Shown: positions 34,639 to 43,230 of the stretch, one piece after another
How positions within the stretch are numbered: the first letter of the stretch is position 1
Layout of the letters: each line of letters opens with the position of its first letter
Assembly (NCBI RefSeq): GCF_003268025.1
Contig: NZ_QLUW01000001.1
Span: forward strand, 620,001-684,000
Direction: 5' to 3'
Length of the DNA: 64,000 nucleotides
From: Paenibacillus montanisoli
Lineage (GTDB): Bacteria > Bacillota > Bacilli > Paenibacillales > Paenibacillaceae
The notes under the pieces: generated by a model
The model's database searches: none
Seen by the model: only the letters and a program-made list of their open reading frames with translations
Told to the model about the DNA's origin: nothing
Position numbers and translations under genes: made by a program

Positions 34639-35495
34639 TAAGTGACCATGGAGGAGCAGAACTGACTGAAACTCGTGCCCATCTTGTTCTTGAACATCCG
34701 TCCGAATGTATGAACGTCCGCATAGCCGACGGCGTTCGCAATCTCGCCAATGGACAAATCGGTCTGAATGGCAAGCTCCTTTGCCCGTTCGATGCGTACG
34801 CGGGTCAGATACTCAAATGGCGTAATGCCAAAGACATGGCGGAACCTAATAATGATGTAGTTGCGGCTCAAGCCGGACAGCGCTTCCAGATCGCGGTGCT
34901 GAATGTTTTCGTTGTAATGGCCTTCGATGTAATTGCGGATGAGCACCATTTTGGTTTTGATTTTGTGCTGGCCTTCGGTCTTTGTTTCCTGTTCCATCTT
35001 AATCCCCGCAAGCTCCGCCAAAATGTTCATCATCAGCGCTTGGCACTGCGTATGATGAGCAAGTCCGGGCTGATGGTAATGCGTTATAAGCTGTGTCAGC
35101 TTTTTCTCGATGTCGTGTCCCGCAAAATTACCTAAATATCGATCCGTACCTAGCATCTGCTCAACGGGATAACCGCTGTTTCCGAAATCAAACAAGATGG
35201 AAATGCAAATATACTTCTCGCCCGGAATCGTATGGACTTCGTGGACCTGAGACGGCGAATGATAAATCAAATCGCCGCGGCGCGTCACATACGTTTGTTC
35301 CTCGATGCGGTATTCGGCGGCACCTTCCACGACATATTGAAATTGGTAGTTGTTCAACATCCGGCTGGCGATGCCCCATTGTTGAGGCGCATGAAACAGA
35401 TGGGCGAGCGTAATGTAAGGAGGGTGAAAATAAAGCTCTTTGGCATGCTCTGGCAAAGAGTGATGATGAAATGGGATTTTAGCTGTCGTGGACAT
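34638..35495 (-). CDS. AraC-family transcriptional regulator with cupin domain
   Basis: 285 aa, AGAGGTGAT ribosome site six bases before ATG. An N-terminal cupin domain (FQYVVEGAAEYRIEEQTYVTRRGDLIYHSPSQVHEV) is followed by the AraC helix-turn-helix pair in the last about 100 residues (IQHRDLEALSGLSRNYIIIRFRHVFG and IGEIANAVGYADVHTFGRMFKNKMGTSFSQF). It is divergent from a PhyH-family oxygenase across 164 bp, so it is probably that gene's regulator. The inducer is unknown. Confidence 0.88.
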   Translation of the reverse strand: MSTTAKIPFHHHSLPEHAKELYFHPPYITLAHLFHAPQQWGIASRMLNNYQFQYVVEGAAEYRIEEQTYVTRRGDLIYHSPSQVHEVHTIPGEKYICISILFDFGNSGYPVEQMLGTDRYLGNFAGHDIEKKLTQLITHYHQPGLAHHTQCQALMMNILAELAGIKMEQETKTEGQHKIKTKMVLIRNYIEGHYNENIQHRDLEALSGLSRNYIIIRFRHVFGITPFEYLTRVRIERAKELAIQTDLSIGEIANAVGYADVHTFGRMFKNKMGTSFSQFCSSMVT

Positions 35496-35659
35496 GCATA
35501 GATCACCTCTGCGGCGGGTAAATGCGTATGATTCTACTATGACAAATTACTGTGATATCGGCAACCTCTTTGTTACTTTCAACTACATACATGCTTGCTT
35601 CCGATCCCTTATACTTACAAATGAGGAACTCATTAAAACGTTAAGGGAGAGGAAATAGG

Positions 35660-36577
35660 ATGGGTACGATCCATGTGGACATCCCTTTTGTCGATGCGGC
35701 AGCACAGGACTGCATTACGGATGAGCAGGCGCAGTTTTTTCTGGATAACGGATTTCTTGTCGTAAGGAATGTCATCGTAGGCGAAGAGCTGGAGCTCGTT
35801 CAGGCTGAAATGCAAGCGCTATACGAGAAGGGCGAGGCCGGGGGAGAGGGAGATCCGGATTATATGTACGGCACTGGTGTGAAATCAGGCCAACCGGTAT
35901 TAAGACGAGTAGAATACGTCATTGAAAAAAGCGACCCGATGAAGGTGCTGCTTGGCCATCCTTTTATTTTGAGGTCGGTCGAGAAGCTGCAGGGCAGCAA
36001 TTTCATCGCAACATGGGACTCGATGGTGCTCAAAGCGCCGAATGAAGGGATTATCGTGCCATGGCACCGCGATGCGGCCGTACCGGACGGCTGCACGGAT
36101 CCGCGGCCGATTTTCAACGTTGATTTTTACTTGGACGAAGCGGATCTGAAGACATGTCTGTGGGTCATCCCGGGCAGCAATAAATGGAGCAAGGAAGAGG
36201 CGGAGAAGCGCTGCAAGGAGCCGGGCTTCACGACCGAAGACGCCATACCGGTTCCGATGCAGCCGGGGGATGTCATCTTCCATAATATCGAGGTACTCCA
36301 CGGTTCACCGTCCGGCGACGGCAACCCGCTGCGCCGCACGGTCTATTACGAATTCCGGCCTGGCGAAATCGAGGCGGAATTCGGTCCGCACACGCTGGAG
36401 TATTTGTCGCTGAAACAGCATCTGCTGCTTGATTGCATCGAGCGCCGCAAGCGCGCGCCATATGCGCAGCAGGGCGAAACGCCATTCTCGTATAAGCCGA
36501 AGGGCGCCTTCGCCATCGCCGCGCCGAAGCAGCCGTCGCAGTACAGGTACGCGCATGAGGAATACTGGCGCCGATAG
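35660..36577 (+). CDS. Phytanoyl-CoA dioxygenase (PhyH) family oxygenase
   Basis: 305 aa, GGGAGAGG ribosome site. Fe(II)/2-oxoglutarate-dependent oxygenase fold. HxD is in VPWHRDAAVPDG, the distal His in NIEVLHGSPSGDGNPLRR, with Arg for 2-oxoglutarate in the same stretch and DFYLDEADLKTCLWVIPGSNKWS typical of the family. The substrate is unknown. It is divergent from an AraC-type regulator, an arrangement that echoes the PhyH/AraC association at 11-16 kb, although the two oxygenases differ in length and sequence. Confidence 0.88.
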   Translation: MGTIHVDIPFVDAAAQDCITDEQAQFFLDNGFLVVRNVIVGEELELVQAEMQALYEKGEAGGEGDPDYMYGTGVKSGQPVLRRVEYVIEKSDPMKVLLGHPFILRSVEKLQGSNFIATWDSMVLKAPNEGIIVPWHRDAAVPDGCTDPRPIFNVDFYLDEADLKTCLWVIPGSNKWSKEEAEKRCKEPGFTTEDAIPVPMQPGDVIFHNIEVLHGSPSGDGNPLRRTVYYEFRPGEIEAEFGPHTLEYLSLKQHLLLDCIERRKRAPYAQQGETPFSYKPKGAFAIAAPKQPSQYRYAHEEYWRR

Positions 36578-36582
36578 ACGTT

Positions 36583-36628
36583 AAAAAAGCTGAGAGCACG
36601 GGATGCCGTCTCTCAGCTTTTTCATTTT
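36583..36628 (+). terminator. Terminator after PhyH gene
   Basis: AAAAAAGCTGAGAG (36583-36596) pairs with CTCTCAGCTTTTT (36610-36622), then CATTTT. The A-rich left arm means it could also work leftward. Confidence 0.88.
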
Positions 36629-36723
36629 CCGCCCCAAAAAGTCAAAAAACCTTCTCGCAAACGATTCCGCGAATGAGCGGAAGCACTTGCTAGAAGGCTG
36701 AGCAAGGTATGCGGCGAATTGCG

Positions 36724-36945
36724 TCAAATCTTTAACTCCCCAAGCTTAATAAGCTCGACAACCGCTTGTGAACGACCTTTAACGTTCAACTTTTGCATGA
36801 CGTTGGAGATGTGGTTTCGAACGGTTTTCTCGCTGATGAACAGTTGTTGTGCAATATCCCTTGTGGTTTTATCCTGCACAAGCAGCTCGAAGACCTCGCG
36901 TTCACGACTGGTTAATAAGAACTTGCTCTTCTGGTCGCTACCCAT
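36724..36945 (-). CDS. gerE: GerE, late mother-cell spore-coat transcription regulator
   Basis: 73 aa, AAGGAGGGGTG ribosome site nine bases upstream. It is a single LuxR-type helix-turn-helix, almost colinear with B. subtilis GerE: LLTSREREVFELLVQDKTT, then FISEKTVRNHISNVMQKLNVKGRSQAVVELIKLGE. In B. subtilis GerE works with sigma-K to activate or repress late coat genes. Length and sequence leave little doubt. It stands alone between two plus-strand units. Confidence 0.95.
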   Translation of the reverse strand: MGSDQKSKFLLTSREREVFELLVQDKTTRDIAQQLFISEKTVRNHISNVMQKLNVKGRSQAVVELIKLGELKI

Positions 36946-37120
36946 GAATTTGTCACCCCTCCTTGCTCGGGTTTTTATGGTTTAACAAGGTTAAGGGATA
37001 CAGTCAAATTATCTTATGATAAGGCGCTTGCAGTGGTGCGGTATCTGGGAAAAATGGGCGGGTGTTTGTCGCTCCATGTCAAATGGCTAAGCGGAACTTG
37101 AAAAAATAGCCAAATATATA

Positions 37121-37163
37121 TTGTGTACTATTAATTGAATGTGATACATTATTTATCAATTAA
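37121..37163 (+). promoter_or_regulatory. Probable promoter and operator of ccpN
   Basis: TTGTGT (37121-37126) and TACATT (37145-37150) could be -35 and -10. The perfect inverted repeat TTAATTGA (37131-37138) / TCAATTAA (37156-37163) spans the -10 box and would suit autoregulation. Confidence 0.45.
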
Positions 37164-37178
37164 GGACGTCTTAAAGAG

Positions 37179-37832
37179 GTGATTTGCATTACGTTAACGG
37201 CAAGGCAAGTCGAAATTTTGAAGCTCGTCAAGCAGCATGCGCCGATTACCGGCGATCAGCTTGCGGAGATGCTTGGAACGGGAAAACCGACTCTGCGCGC
37301 GGATTTGTCCCTGCTCGTCATGCTGCGTTTGCTGGAGGCTAAGCCGAGGGTCGGGTATTTTCCGGGGACGGCGCCGGAGCTTGGCAATGAACAGGCGCTA
37401 AAGCGATGGGAAGAAGCCAGCGTTAAGGATGTACAAGGGCTGCCGATCAGCGTTGCGGAGACGGCTTCGGTCCATGATGCCGTTGTTAGTTTATTCATGG
37501 GCAATGCGGAGGTGCTGACGGTTGTGGATGAGAACCGTCATTTTGTCGGCGTCGTCACGCCGAAGGATTTGCTTAAGGTGACGCTCGGCGGCAGCAACGC
37601 CGCCGCGATCCCAGTGAGCATGGCCATGTCGCGGCTGCCGGCCATTACGGTGGTTCAGGCTGACCAGCCGCTGTTGCAGGCCGTGAAGAAAATGCTCGTT
37701 CATGAGCTGGACGGCTTGCCCGTCGTTTCGGGCGAAGATCAGCCGGCCCGGCGTTCGGAGGTGGTAGGCTGGATCAGCAAGACGAACATTCTCCGCTGGA
37801 TGATGGAGCAGGGAACGGACAGGCAGGAATAG
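37179..37832 (+). CDS. ccpN: CcpN-type regulator of gluconeogenesis (HTH plus two CBS domains)
   Basis: 217 aa. The N-terminal winged helix-turn-helix (LTARQVEILKLVKQHAPITGDQLAEMLG) is followed by two CBS modules (about residues 75-135 and 145-205), as in B. subtilis CcpN, which represses gapB and pckA in glucose. The same three-gene neighbourhood (ccpN, PPDK regulator, then glpX) supports the call. The start is unclear: GTG at 37179 lies inside AGAGGTGAT, while an ATT at 37188 would have that sequence as a well-spaced ribosome site, and the CcpN N-terminus aligns from about there. Confidence 0.88.
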   Translation: MICITLTARQVEILKLVKQHAPITGDQLAEMLGTGKPTLRADLSLLVMLRLLEAKPRVGYFPGTAPELGNEQALKRWEEASVKDVQGLPISVAETASVHDAVVSLFMGNAEVLTVVDENRHFVGVVTPKDLLKVTLGGSNAAAIPVSMAMSRLPAITVVQADQPLLQAVKKMLVHELDGLPVVSGEDQPARRSEVVGWISKTNILRWMMEQGTDRQE

Positions 37833-37843
37833 GAGGGGCAGAC

Positions 37844-38662
37844 ATGGGGAGCGTGGGGAAGCAGGTGCAGCCGATCTATATATGCTCGGATGCGGTTGGG
37901 GAAACGGCGGAAGCGGTCGTGAAGGCGGCGATGCGGCAGTTCGCTTTCGCAGGCGTGAAGTTGATTCGCTGCGGCTACATCAAGAGCGAGGACGAGATCG
38001 TCCATATCGTTAGCGAAGCGGCCGGTTCGGGAGGCTTTATTGCTTATACGCTCGTGCAGCCGGAGCTGCGCGAGACGATGAGGGAGGAATCGCTGCTTAA
38101 AGGCGTAAGAGCCATCGATGTATTGGGCCCGATGATGCAGGCGTTTATTGATACGTTCAACGACTCCCCTAAGCGCCAGCCGGGCTTGCTGCATACGCTG
38201 GACGACGATTATTACAAGCGCATCGAAGCGATCGAGTTCGCGGTGAAATACGATGACGGCAAGGATACGAAGGGGCTGCTGCTGGCAGAGGTCGTGGTGG
38301 TCGGCGTATCGCGGACGTCGAAGACGCCGCTTAGCATTTATCTTGCGCATAAAGGCATACGGGTTGCGAATTTACCGCTCGTGCCGGAGGTGAAGGTGCC
38401 TGAGGAGCTGTACAAAGGCGAGCGACTGGTCGTTGGGCTCACGATGAAGCCGGAGAAGCTGTCGGGCATCCGAACAGAACGGCTCAAGGCGATGGGGCTT
38501 CCGTTCTCGGCCAAGTATGCTTCGTCCGAGCGGATTCATGCGGAGCTCTCGTACGCGGATTCAATTATGAAGTCTTTAGGTTGTCCGGTCATCGATGTGA
38601 CGGAGAAAGCCATTGAGGAAACGGCAGGCATCATAATGGGTTGGGTTCAACATGCAAACTGA
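37844..38662 (+). CDS. Pyruvate phosphate dikinase regulatory protein (kinase/pyrophosphorylase)
   Basis: 272 aa, DUF299 family (YqfL). The nucleotide-binding loop is VVVGVSRTSKTPLSIYLA, and the start IYICSDAVGETAEAVVKAAMRQF is characteristic. Such proteins switch PPDK (or PEP synthase) off by ADP-dependent phosphorylation and on by phosphate-dependent dephosphorylation. It is encoded 11 bp after ccpN; in B. subtilis yqfL follows ccpN and is thought to act with it in setting gluconeogenic flux. No PPDK gene is in the window. Confidence 0.93.
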   Translation: MGSVGKQVQPIYICSDAVGETAEAVVKAAMRQFAFAGVKLIRCGYIKSEDEIVHIVSEAAGSGGFIAYTLVQPELRETMREESLLKGVRAIDVLGPMMQAFIDTFNDSPKRQPGLLHTLDDDYYKRIEAIEFAVKYDDGKDTKGLLLAEVVVVGVSRTSKTPLSIYLAHKGIRVANLPLVPEVKVPEELYKGERLVVGLTMKPEKLSGIRTERLKAMGLPFSAKYASSERIHAELSYADSIMKSLGCPVIDVTEKAIEETAGIIMGWVQHAN

Positions 38663-38679
38663 AAGGAGTCGGATGTACG

Positions 38680-39648
38680 GTGGAGCGGGAATTGGCGCTT
38701 GAGATCGTACGAGTGACGGAGCTGGCGGCGCTGGCTGCCGCTCCGTGGATGGGCAGGGGAGACAAGCACCGCGCCGATGAAGCGGCGACGAATGCGATGC
38801 GCGGGATGCTGGACTCCGTCTCGATTCGGGGGACGGTTGTCATCGGCGAAGGCGAAATGGATGAGGCGCCGATGCTCTACATCGGAGAGCAGGTCGGCGA
38901 TTTGCAAGGGCCGGAGGTGGATGTGGCCGTTGATCCGCTGGAAGGAACCGAGCTCGTCGCCAAAGGGCTGAACAATGCGATGGCGGTCATTGCGGTCGCT
39001 CCGAAAGGAAAGCTGCTTCATGCTCCGGACATGTACATGGAGAAGCTTGCGGTCGGGCCTTCGCTTGCCGGGAAGCTGAAGCTGGAAGATCCGATCCGGA
39101 CGACGGTGGAGAAGGCGGCGTTGGCGCTCCATAAACAGGTCTCGGATCTAACCGTCATGCTGCTGGACAGACCTCGCCATGCCGAGCTGATCCGCACGCT
39201 GCGGGAGGTCGGCGTACGCATCAAGTTTCTCTCTGACGGCGACGTCGCCGGTGCAATCGCGCCTGCATTTCCCGAGGCTGGCATCGATCTGTACGTCGGC
39301 TCCGGAGGAGCGCCGGAAGGCGTCCTTGCGGCTGCGGCGCTGAAATGCCTTGGAGGCGAGCTTCAAGGACGGCTCATGCCCCTGAACGAGGAGCAGGAGA
39401 AACGCTGCGTGGCGATGGGGCTATCCAATCCCCGCAAGCTGCTGCGGATGGAGGATATGATCGGCGATGACGACGTCATCTTTGCTGCGACTGGCGTTAC
39501 GCCGGGCGAGTTTTTAGGCGGCGTCGCCATGCTGCCCGGCCAGCGGGCGGAAACGCATTCCATCGTCATGAGGGTCAAGACCCGAACGATCCGATATATC
39601 AAGTCCCAGCACTACTTGCCGAACAAGCCGATACTCGGCCAGATATAA
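38680..39648 (+). CDS. glpX: Class II fructose-1,6-bisphosphatase
   Basis: 322 aa from GTG at 38680 behind AAAGGAG. This start aligns with the MERSLSMELVRVTE-type N-terminus of GlpX; the frame upstream overlaps the previous gene. Metal and substrate motifs are present: AAPWMGRGDKHRADEAATNAMR, VIGEGEMDEAPML, DVAVDPLEGTELVAKG, and GSGGAPEGVLAAAALKCLGGE. It removes the C1 phosphate of fructose-1,6-bisphosphate in gluconeogenesis. With ccpN and the PPDK regulator it forms a compact gluconeogenesis control unit. Confidence 0.95.
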   Translation: MERELALEIVRVTELAALAAAPWMGRGDKHRADEAATNAMRGMLDSVSIRGTVVIGEGEMDEAPMLYIGEQVGDLQGPEVDVAVDPLEGTELVAKGLNNAMAVIAVAPKGKLLHAPDMYMEKLAVGPSLAGKLKLEDPIRTTVEKAALALHKQVSDLTVMLLDRPRHAELIRTLREVGVRIKFLSDGDVAGAIAPAFPEAGIDLYVGSGGAPEGVLAAAALKCLGGELQGRLMPLNEEQEKRCVAMGLSNPRKLLRMEDMIGDDDVIFAATGVTPGEFLGGVAMLPGQRAETHSIVMRVKTRTIRYIKSQHYLPNKPILGQI

Positions 39649-39685
39649 CGCTTGAAAGGCGAAATTTGAAATCATAAAAGCAATA

Positions 39686-39747
39686 AGAGACGCTTCGGAC
39701 AGCAGCCATTACGGGTGAACGGCTGGCTGCCTGAGCGTCTCTTTCTT
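39686..39747 (+). terminator. Terminator after glpX
   Basis: AGAGACGCT (39686-39694) pairs with AGCGTCTCT (39734-39742), with an inner GCAGCCA/TGGCTGC stem, then TTCTT. It also lies just past the end of the opposing TetR gene. Confidence 0.85.
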
Positions 39748-39765
39748 GCTTGTCAACAATTACTG

Positions 39766-40374
39766 TTATGGTTTAAACAGCAGTCCCACATAATAATCGA
39801 TATATTGCTGCTTCATCTGCTCTGGCGAAAGGCCGCGGTCCTCCGTGAAATAAAGGAAGGCGATCGGGCTCATCGAGGTTGCGATATTGAAGGCGGCAAA
39901 CTCGGTGTGAACCGGCTGCTTCGTTTCTCCGCGTTGAACCGCTTCATCGAGCAATGTCCGGATCGTTCCGGTTACGTACAGAAACGGCGGGGAGGCAAAC
40001 ATGTTCACCCGCTCATCGTTACACCAAACATCGGGCTTAATCGCATTGAACCACTGCATTTCTTCGGTTATATAGTCAATCCAACGTCTCAAGAACAGTT
40101 CCAGCCGTTCGCTCGCAGCCGCACCGGCGGATCGCTCCAATTCAGCCGATGTTCGTTCCGCGAAGCGCTTAAAGCTATCGTTTAACAGCTCCATGCACAG
40201 CTCGGCTTTGGAGGAATAGCGCCTATACAGCGTGCCTTGTCCGATGCCGGCGGACTTGGCGATCTGATGCATGCTGACGCTCTCCACGCCGTGTTCGTGA
40301 AACAGCTGGGACGCTGTGTCGAGGATAAGCTCGCGGTGTCTGGCGGCGTCTTTACGTTCACTCCGTTGCTGCAT
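39766..40374 (-). CDS. TetR-family transcriptional regulator
   Basis: 202 aa from the ATG with AGGAGG upstream; an earlier start would run through the promoter region. The N-terminal helix-turn-helix is ELILDTASQLFHEHGVESVSMHQIAKSAGIGQGTLYRRYSSKAEL, followed by a ligand-binding domain. It is divergent from an MFS multidrug exporter with inverted repeats between them, the standard arrangement of a drug-responsive repressor and its pump. Confidence 0.92.
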   Translation of the reverse strand: MQQRSERKDAARHRELILDTASQLFHEHGVESVSMHQIAKSAGIGQGTLYRRYSSKAELCMELLNDSFKRFAERTSAELERSAGAAASERLELFLRRWIDYITEEMQWFNAIKPDVWCNDERVNMFASPPFLYVTGTIRTLLDEAVQRGETKQPVHTEFAAFNIATSMSPIAFLYFTEDRGLSPEQMKQQYIDYYVGLLFKP

Positions 40375-40408
40375 GTGCCATGAACCTCCTGAGGAAGAAA
40401 AAAATTTA

Positions 40409-40471
40409 CATTGTCTTTCGTTGACAATGCGTGTATCGTTAGTTAAGCTGAAGTTAAACGGACAATTGTCC
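40409..40471. promoter_or_regulatory. Probable TetR operators and exporter promoter
   Basis: CATTGTC (40409-40415) and GACAATG (40423-40429) form an inverted repeat that contains TTGACA, a good -35 (40422-40427) with TAAGCT 17 bp downstream. A perfect 12-bp palindrome GGACAATTGTCC lies at 40460-40471. Both share GACAAT half-sites, as expected for one repressor. Confidence 0.6.
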
Positions 40472-40601
40472 ATTTACAAAAAACCGAGATGCTCCAAGGT
40501 CACTTTGATGCCTCCATTGTACTCCTCTCCATAAAAGGGGTCAATGCGGCGCACGAGTAACAAGGAGGCATAGGTCGGGAAAAGGGAGCTGGAGAGTAAC
40601 G

Positions 40602-42068
40602 ATGTCTGCACAAGCAACATCAGCTGCAAGGAGCGAGGAATTTTCCATCCGGAAAATATTAGCCCCGCTCGCAGCCATAATTGTCGGTATTTTTATGGTC
40701 GTACTGGACGGAACCGCGGTTAACGTGGCACTTCCGGGTTTTCTTCAAGAGTTTAATACGTCATATCAGGTTGCTTCCTGGACGGTAACAGGATACGCGC
40801 TGGCGCAAGCGGCGGTTATTCCGCTGGCCGGCTGGCTGTCCGACCGTTTCGGCGCGAAACAGGTTTTTCTGATTTCCGTCTTCTTGTTTACGGTAGGCTC
40901 GCTCTTATGCGCACTCGCTACATCCGTTGAAATGCTTATTTTTTTCCGCGTCATTCAAGGGGTTGGCGGCGGTATGGTACTGCCGATTGCAATGGCTTTT
41001 ACTTATCGTCTCAGCCCGCCGGAAAAAGTAGGTGCCGTCATGGGCATGATGGGGATTCCGATTCTGCTCGCGCCTGCGCTCGGTCCTGTACTCGCCGGCT
41101 ATCTAATTGATTATGTAAGCTGGAAATGGCTGTTCCTGATCAATATTCCAATCGGCGCGGTCGGTATCATTCTCGGTATCCGTACATTGCCGCGCATTGA
41201 GCGCCAAGCCGTTGCCGCCCTGGATAAATTGGGCTTCCTGCTGGCACCGATCGCTTTCGCTGGCTTGTCTTACGGCGTAAGCGAAGGCGCTACAAGCTGG
41301 ACTGCAGCCAAAACCATCATCGGTATCGTCGTAGGAGCCGTTGCACTCATTCTGTTCGTACTTGTTGAGCTTTCGCGCAAAGAGCCGCTTCTGGAGCTTC
41401 GCGTTTTCCGCTCGGCGGATTTCTCGAAAGGCATTGTCGTGCAGTGGATTTCGCAAATCGCCCTGTTCGGCACGATGTTCCTTGTGCCGCTTTTCTTGCA
41501 GCAAGCGCAGCATTACAGCGCGTTTGATACCGGTCTGATCATGCTGCCGCAGGCAATCGCTGCAGGGGTATTCATGCCGATCGGCGGCAAGCTGTACGAT
41601 AAAATCGGCGCAAGGCCGCTCGTGCTGATCGGGATGCTTCTTGTCACGCTGGCAGCCTTCATTCTGTCCAATGTGGACGCCGATTCCGGCTTAATGATGA
41701 TCATGGGACCGCTGGCGCTTCTCGGCGCGGGCATGGGTCTGTCCATGATGCCCCTGAATACGCATCTCATGCAGTCTGCCCCGCGCGATTTGGTTAGCCG
41801 CGTTACATCGCTGACGAATGCCGCGCAGCAGGTCATGACGTCGTTTGCGGTCGCAGGTTTGGCTACGATTCTGGCTAAACGGATGGCCGTTTATGCGCCG
41901 ACCGCGAAGAGCGAGCTGGCAGCTTACTCGCTGTCGTTCGGCGATACGTTCCTCGTGCTGACCTTTATCTCCGTCTTCGGCGCGCTGCTCGGCTTGTTGC
42001 TGAAAAAGCCTGCCAAGGTTGAAGGCGAAGAAGACAGACAACCGGAAATGATGATGCATGTCGGCTAA
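40602..42068 (+). CDS. MFS multidrug exporter, DHA2 (EmrB/QacA) family
   Basis: 488 aa with about 14 membrane helices. It has motif A GWLSDRFGAKQVFL after helix 2, the antiporter motif GPVLAGYLIDYVSWKWLFLINIPIG, and the N-terminal VVLDGTAVNVALPGF characteristic of the DHA2 family. It exports drugs or toxic metabolites using the proton gradient. The divergent TetR gene and shared operators indicate substrate-induced expression. The natural substrate is unknown. Confidence 0.93.
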   Translation: MSAQATSAARSEEFSIRKILAPLAAIIVGIFMVVLDGTAVNVALPGFLQEFNTSYQVASWTVTGYALAQAAVIPLAGWLSDRFGAKQVFLISVFLFTVGSLLCALATSVEMLIFFRVIQGVGGGMVLPIAMAFTYRLSPPEKVGAVMGMMGIPILLAPALGPVLAGYLIDYVSWKWLFLINIPIGAVGIILGIRTLPRIERQAVAALDKLGFLLAPIAFAGLSYGVSEGATSWTAAKTIIGIVVGAVALILFVLVELSRKEPLLELRVFRSADFSKGIVVQWISQIALFGTMFLVPLFLQQAQHYSAFDTGLIMLPQAIAAGVFMPIGGKLYDKIGARPLVLIGMLLVTLAAFILSNVDADSGLMMIMGPLALLGAGMGLSMMPLNTHLMQSAPRDLVSRVTSLTNAAQQVMTSFAVAGLATILAKRMAVYAPTAKSELAAYSLSFGDTFLVLTFISVFGALLGLLLKKPAKVEGEEDRQPEMMMHVG

Positions 42069-42081
42069 TCGCCAATAAAAA

Positions 42082-42124
42082 AAAGAGGCTGGAAAGTGAC
42101 GAAATCGTCCTTTCCAGCCTCTTT
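42082..42124. terminator. Bidirectional terminator
   Basis: AAAGAGGCTGGAAA (42082-42095) pairs with TTTCCAGCCTCTTT (42111-42124) between convergent genes, with A-rich and T-rich flanks. Confidence 0.9.
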
Positions 42125-42131
42125 CTACATT

Positions 42132-43070
42132 TCAGAAAATCCGCCAATCCAGCGCAGCCGACATGGATTCGAGCAGATGGACCCCGGCCGTGCTGTTGCC
42201 TTTGGCGCCGAGCGCCGGCCCGATAACGCCGATGCCGTACCGGCCCGGGACGATGGCGAGAATGCCTCCGGAGACGCCGCTCTTTGCCGGAATGCCCACC
42301 TTGATCGCAAATTCGCCCGAGGCGTTGTACATGCCGCACATGATCATGAAGGTCTTGGCAATCTGCACATACCGCTTAGGTACAATCTGGCGGCCCGCCA
42401 GCGGATCGAAGCCGTCGAAGGAAAGCAGAAGCGCCATACGCGCAAGCTGATCGCAGCAGATTTCAATGGAGCAGTGCTGGAAATAGACGCTGAGCACGTC
42501 CTCGACGTCGATGTCTTCCCCCAGCACTTCGTTATCTTTAAGGAAGTAGGCGAGCGAGCGATTCCGATGCGCGGTCGCGGATTCCGAGCGGAACACATCC
42601 TGGTTGATGGCTAAGCTTGCCCCGCCGGCCGCTTCGTTGAAGAAGGCCAGAATCCGTTCCGTCTTGGCTGCGGGCGAATCGCCGCGAATCAGGGAACTGA
42701 CGGCGATCGCGCCGGCATTAATGAGCGGATTAAACGGTTTGCCCGGTTCCACGAGCTCCAGCTTCAGCATGGAGTTGAAGTCGTCGCCGGTCGGCTCCAT
42801 GCCGACCTTGGCGAATACCTCCTCTTCCCCGTTATCCATCAGCGCCAGCAGCAGCGTAAACACTTTTGAAATGCTTTGCATCGTAAACGGACAATGCTTA
42901 TCCCCGGCACTTGCCGTTTCCCCGCTAGCATCCATAATCGTGATGCCAAGCGAATCGCCCGGCGCTTTGGCAAGCTCCGGTATGTAGGAAGCCACCTTCC
43001 CGCCCTTCGCAAATATCCGGCTTGCGTCCACCCATTGCGGCAGCGCTTCGCGCAGCTGATCCATCTTCAT
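42132..43070 (-). CDS. glsA: Glutaminase
   Basis: 312 aa from ATG at 43070 (GAGGATGAGG upstream); a GTG 33 bp earlier has no ribosome site. It is a serine-dependent, beta-lactamase-fold glutaminase that hydrolyses glutamine to glutamate and ammonia. The nucleophile is in CPFTMQSISKVFTL (SxxK), with GKPFNPLINAGAIAVSSLI, and C-terminal GVSGGILAIVPGRYGIGVIGPALGAKGNSTAGV conserved. It is monocistronic and convergent with the MFS gene. Confidence 0.95.
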   Translation of the reverse strand: MKMDQLREALPQWVDASRIFAKGGKVASYIPELAKAPGDSLGITIMDASGETASAGDKHCPFTMQSISKVFTLLLALMDNGEEEVFAKVGMEPTGDDFNSMLKLELVEPGKPFNPLINAGAIAVSSLIRGDSPAAKTERILAFFNEAAGGASLAINQDVFRSESATAHRNRSLAYFLKDNEVLGEDIDVEDVLSVYFQHCSIEICCDQLARMALLLSFDGFDPLAGRQIVPKRYVQIAKTFMIMCGMYNASGEFAIKVGIPAKSGVSGGILAIVPGRYGIGVIGPALGAKGNSTAGVHLLESMSAALDWRIF

Positions 43071-43230
43071 CGTCGCCTCATCCTCTTCGCAGACATTCTT
43101 CACAGCATTAGTGTAAAGCTAAGCCGAGACGCTCCGCAAGGGCAATCGAATTGCCTCTACCTGAGGAGGCCGCGTGTAGTGTACAATATGGAGTGAACTT
43201 CCAATTTCAGCTCGACTTGCAGGAGGCATT

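Noticed and set aside
37021-37045. Possible cre (TGATAAGGCGCTTGCA) before ccpN
   Set aside because: An extra base breaks the spacing of the consensus, and the site lies far upstream of the gene.
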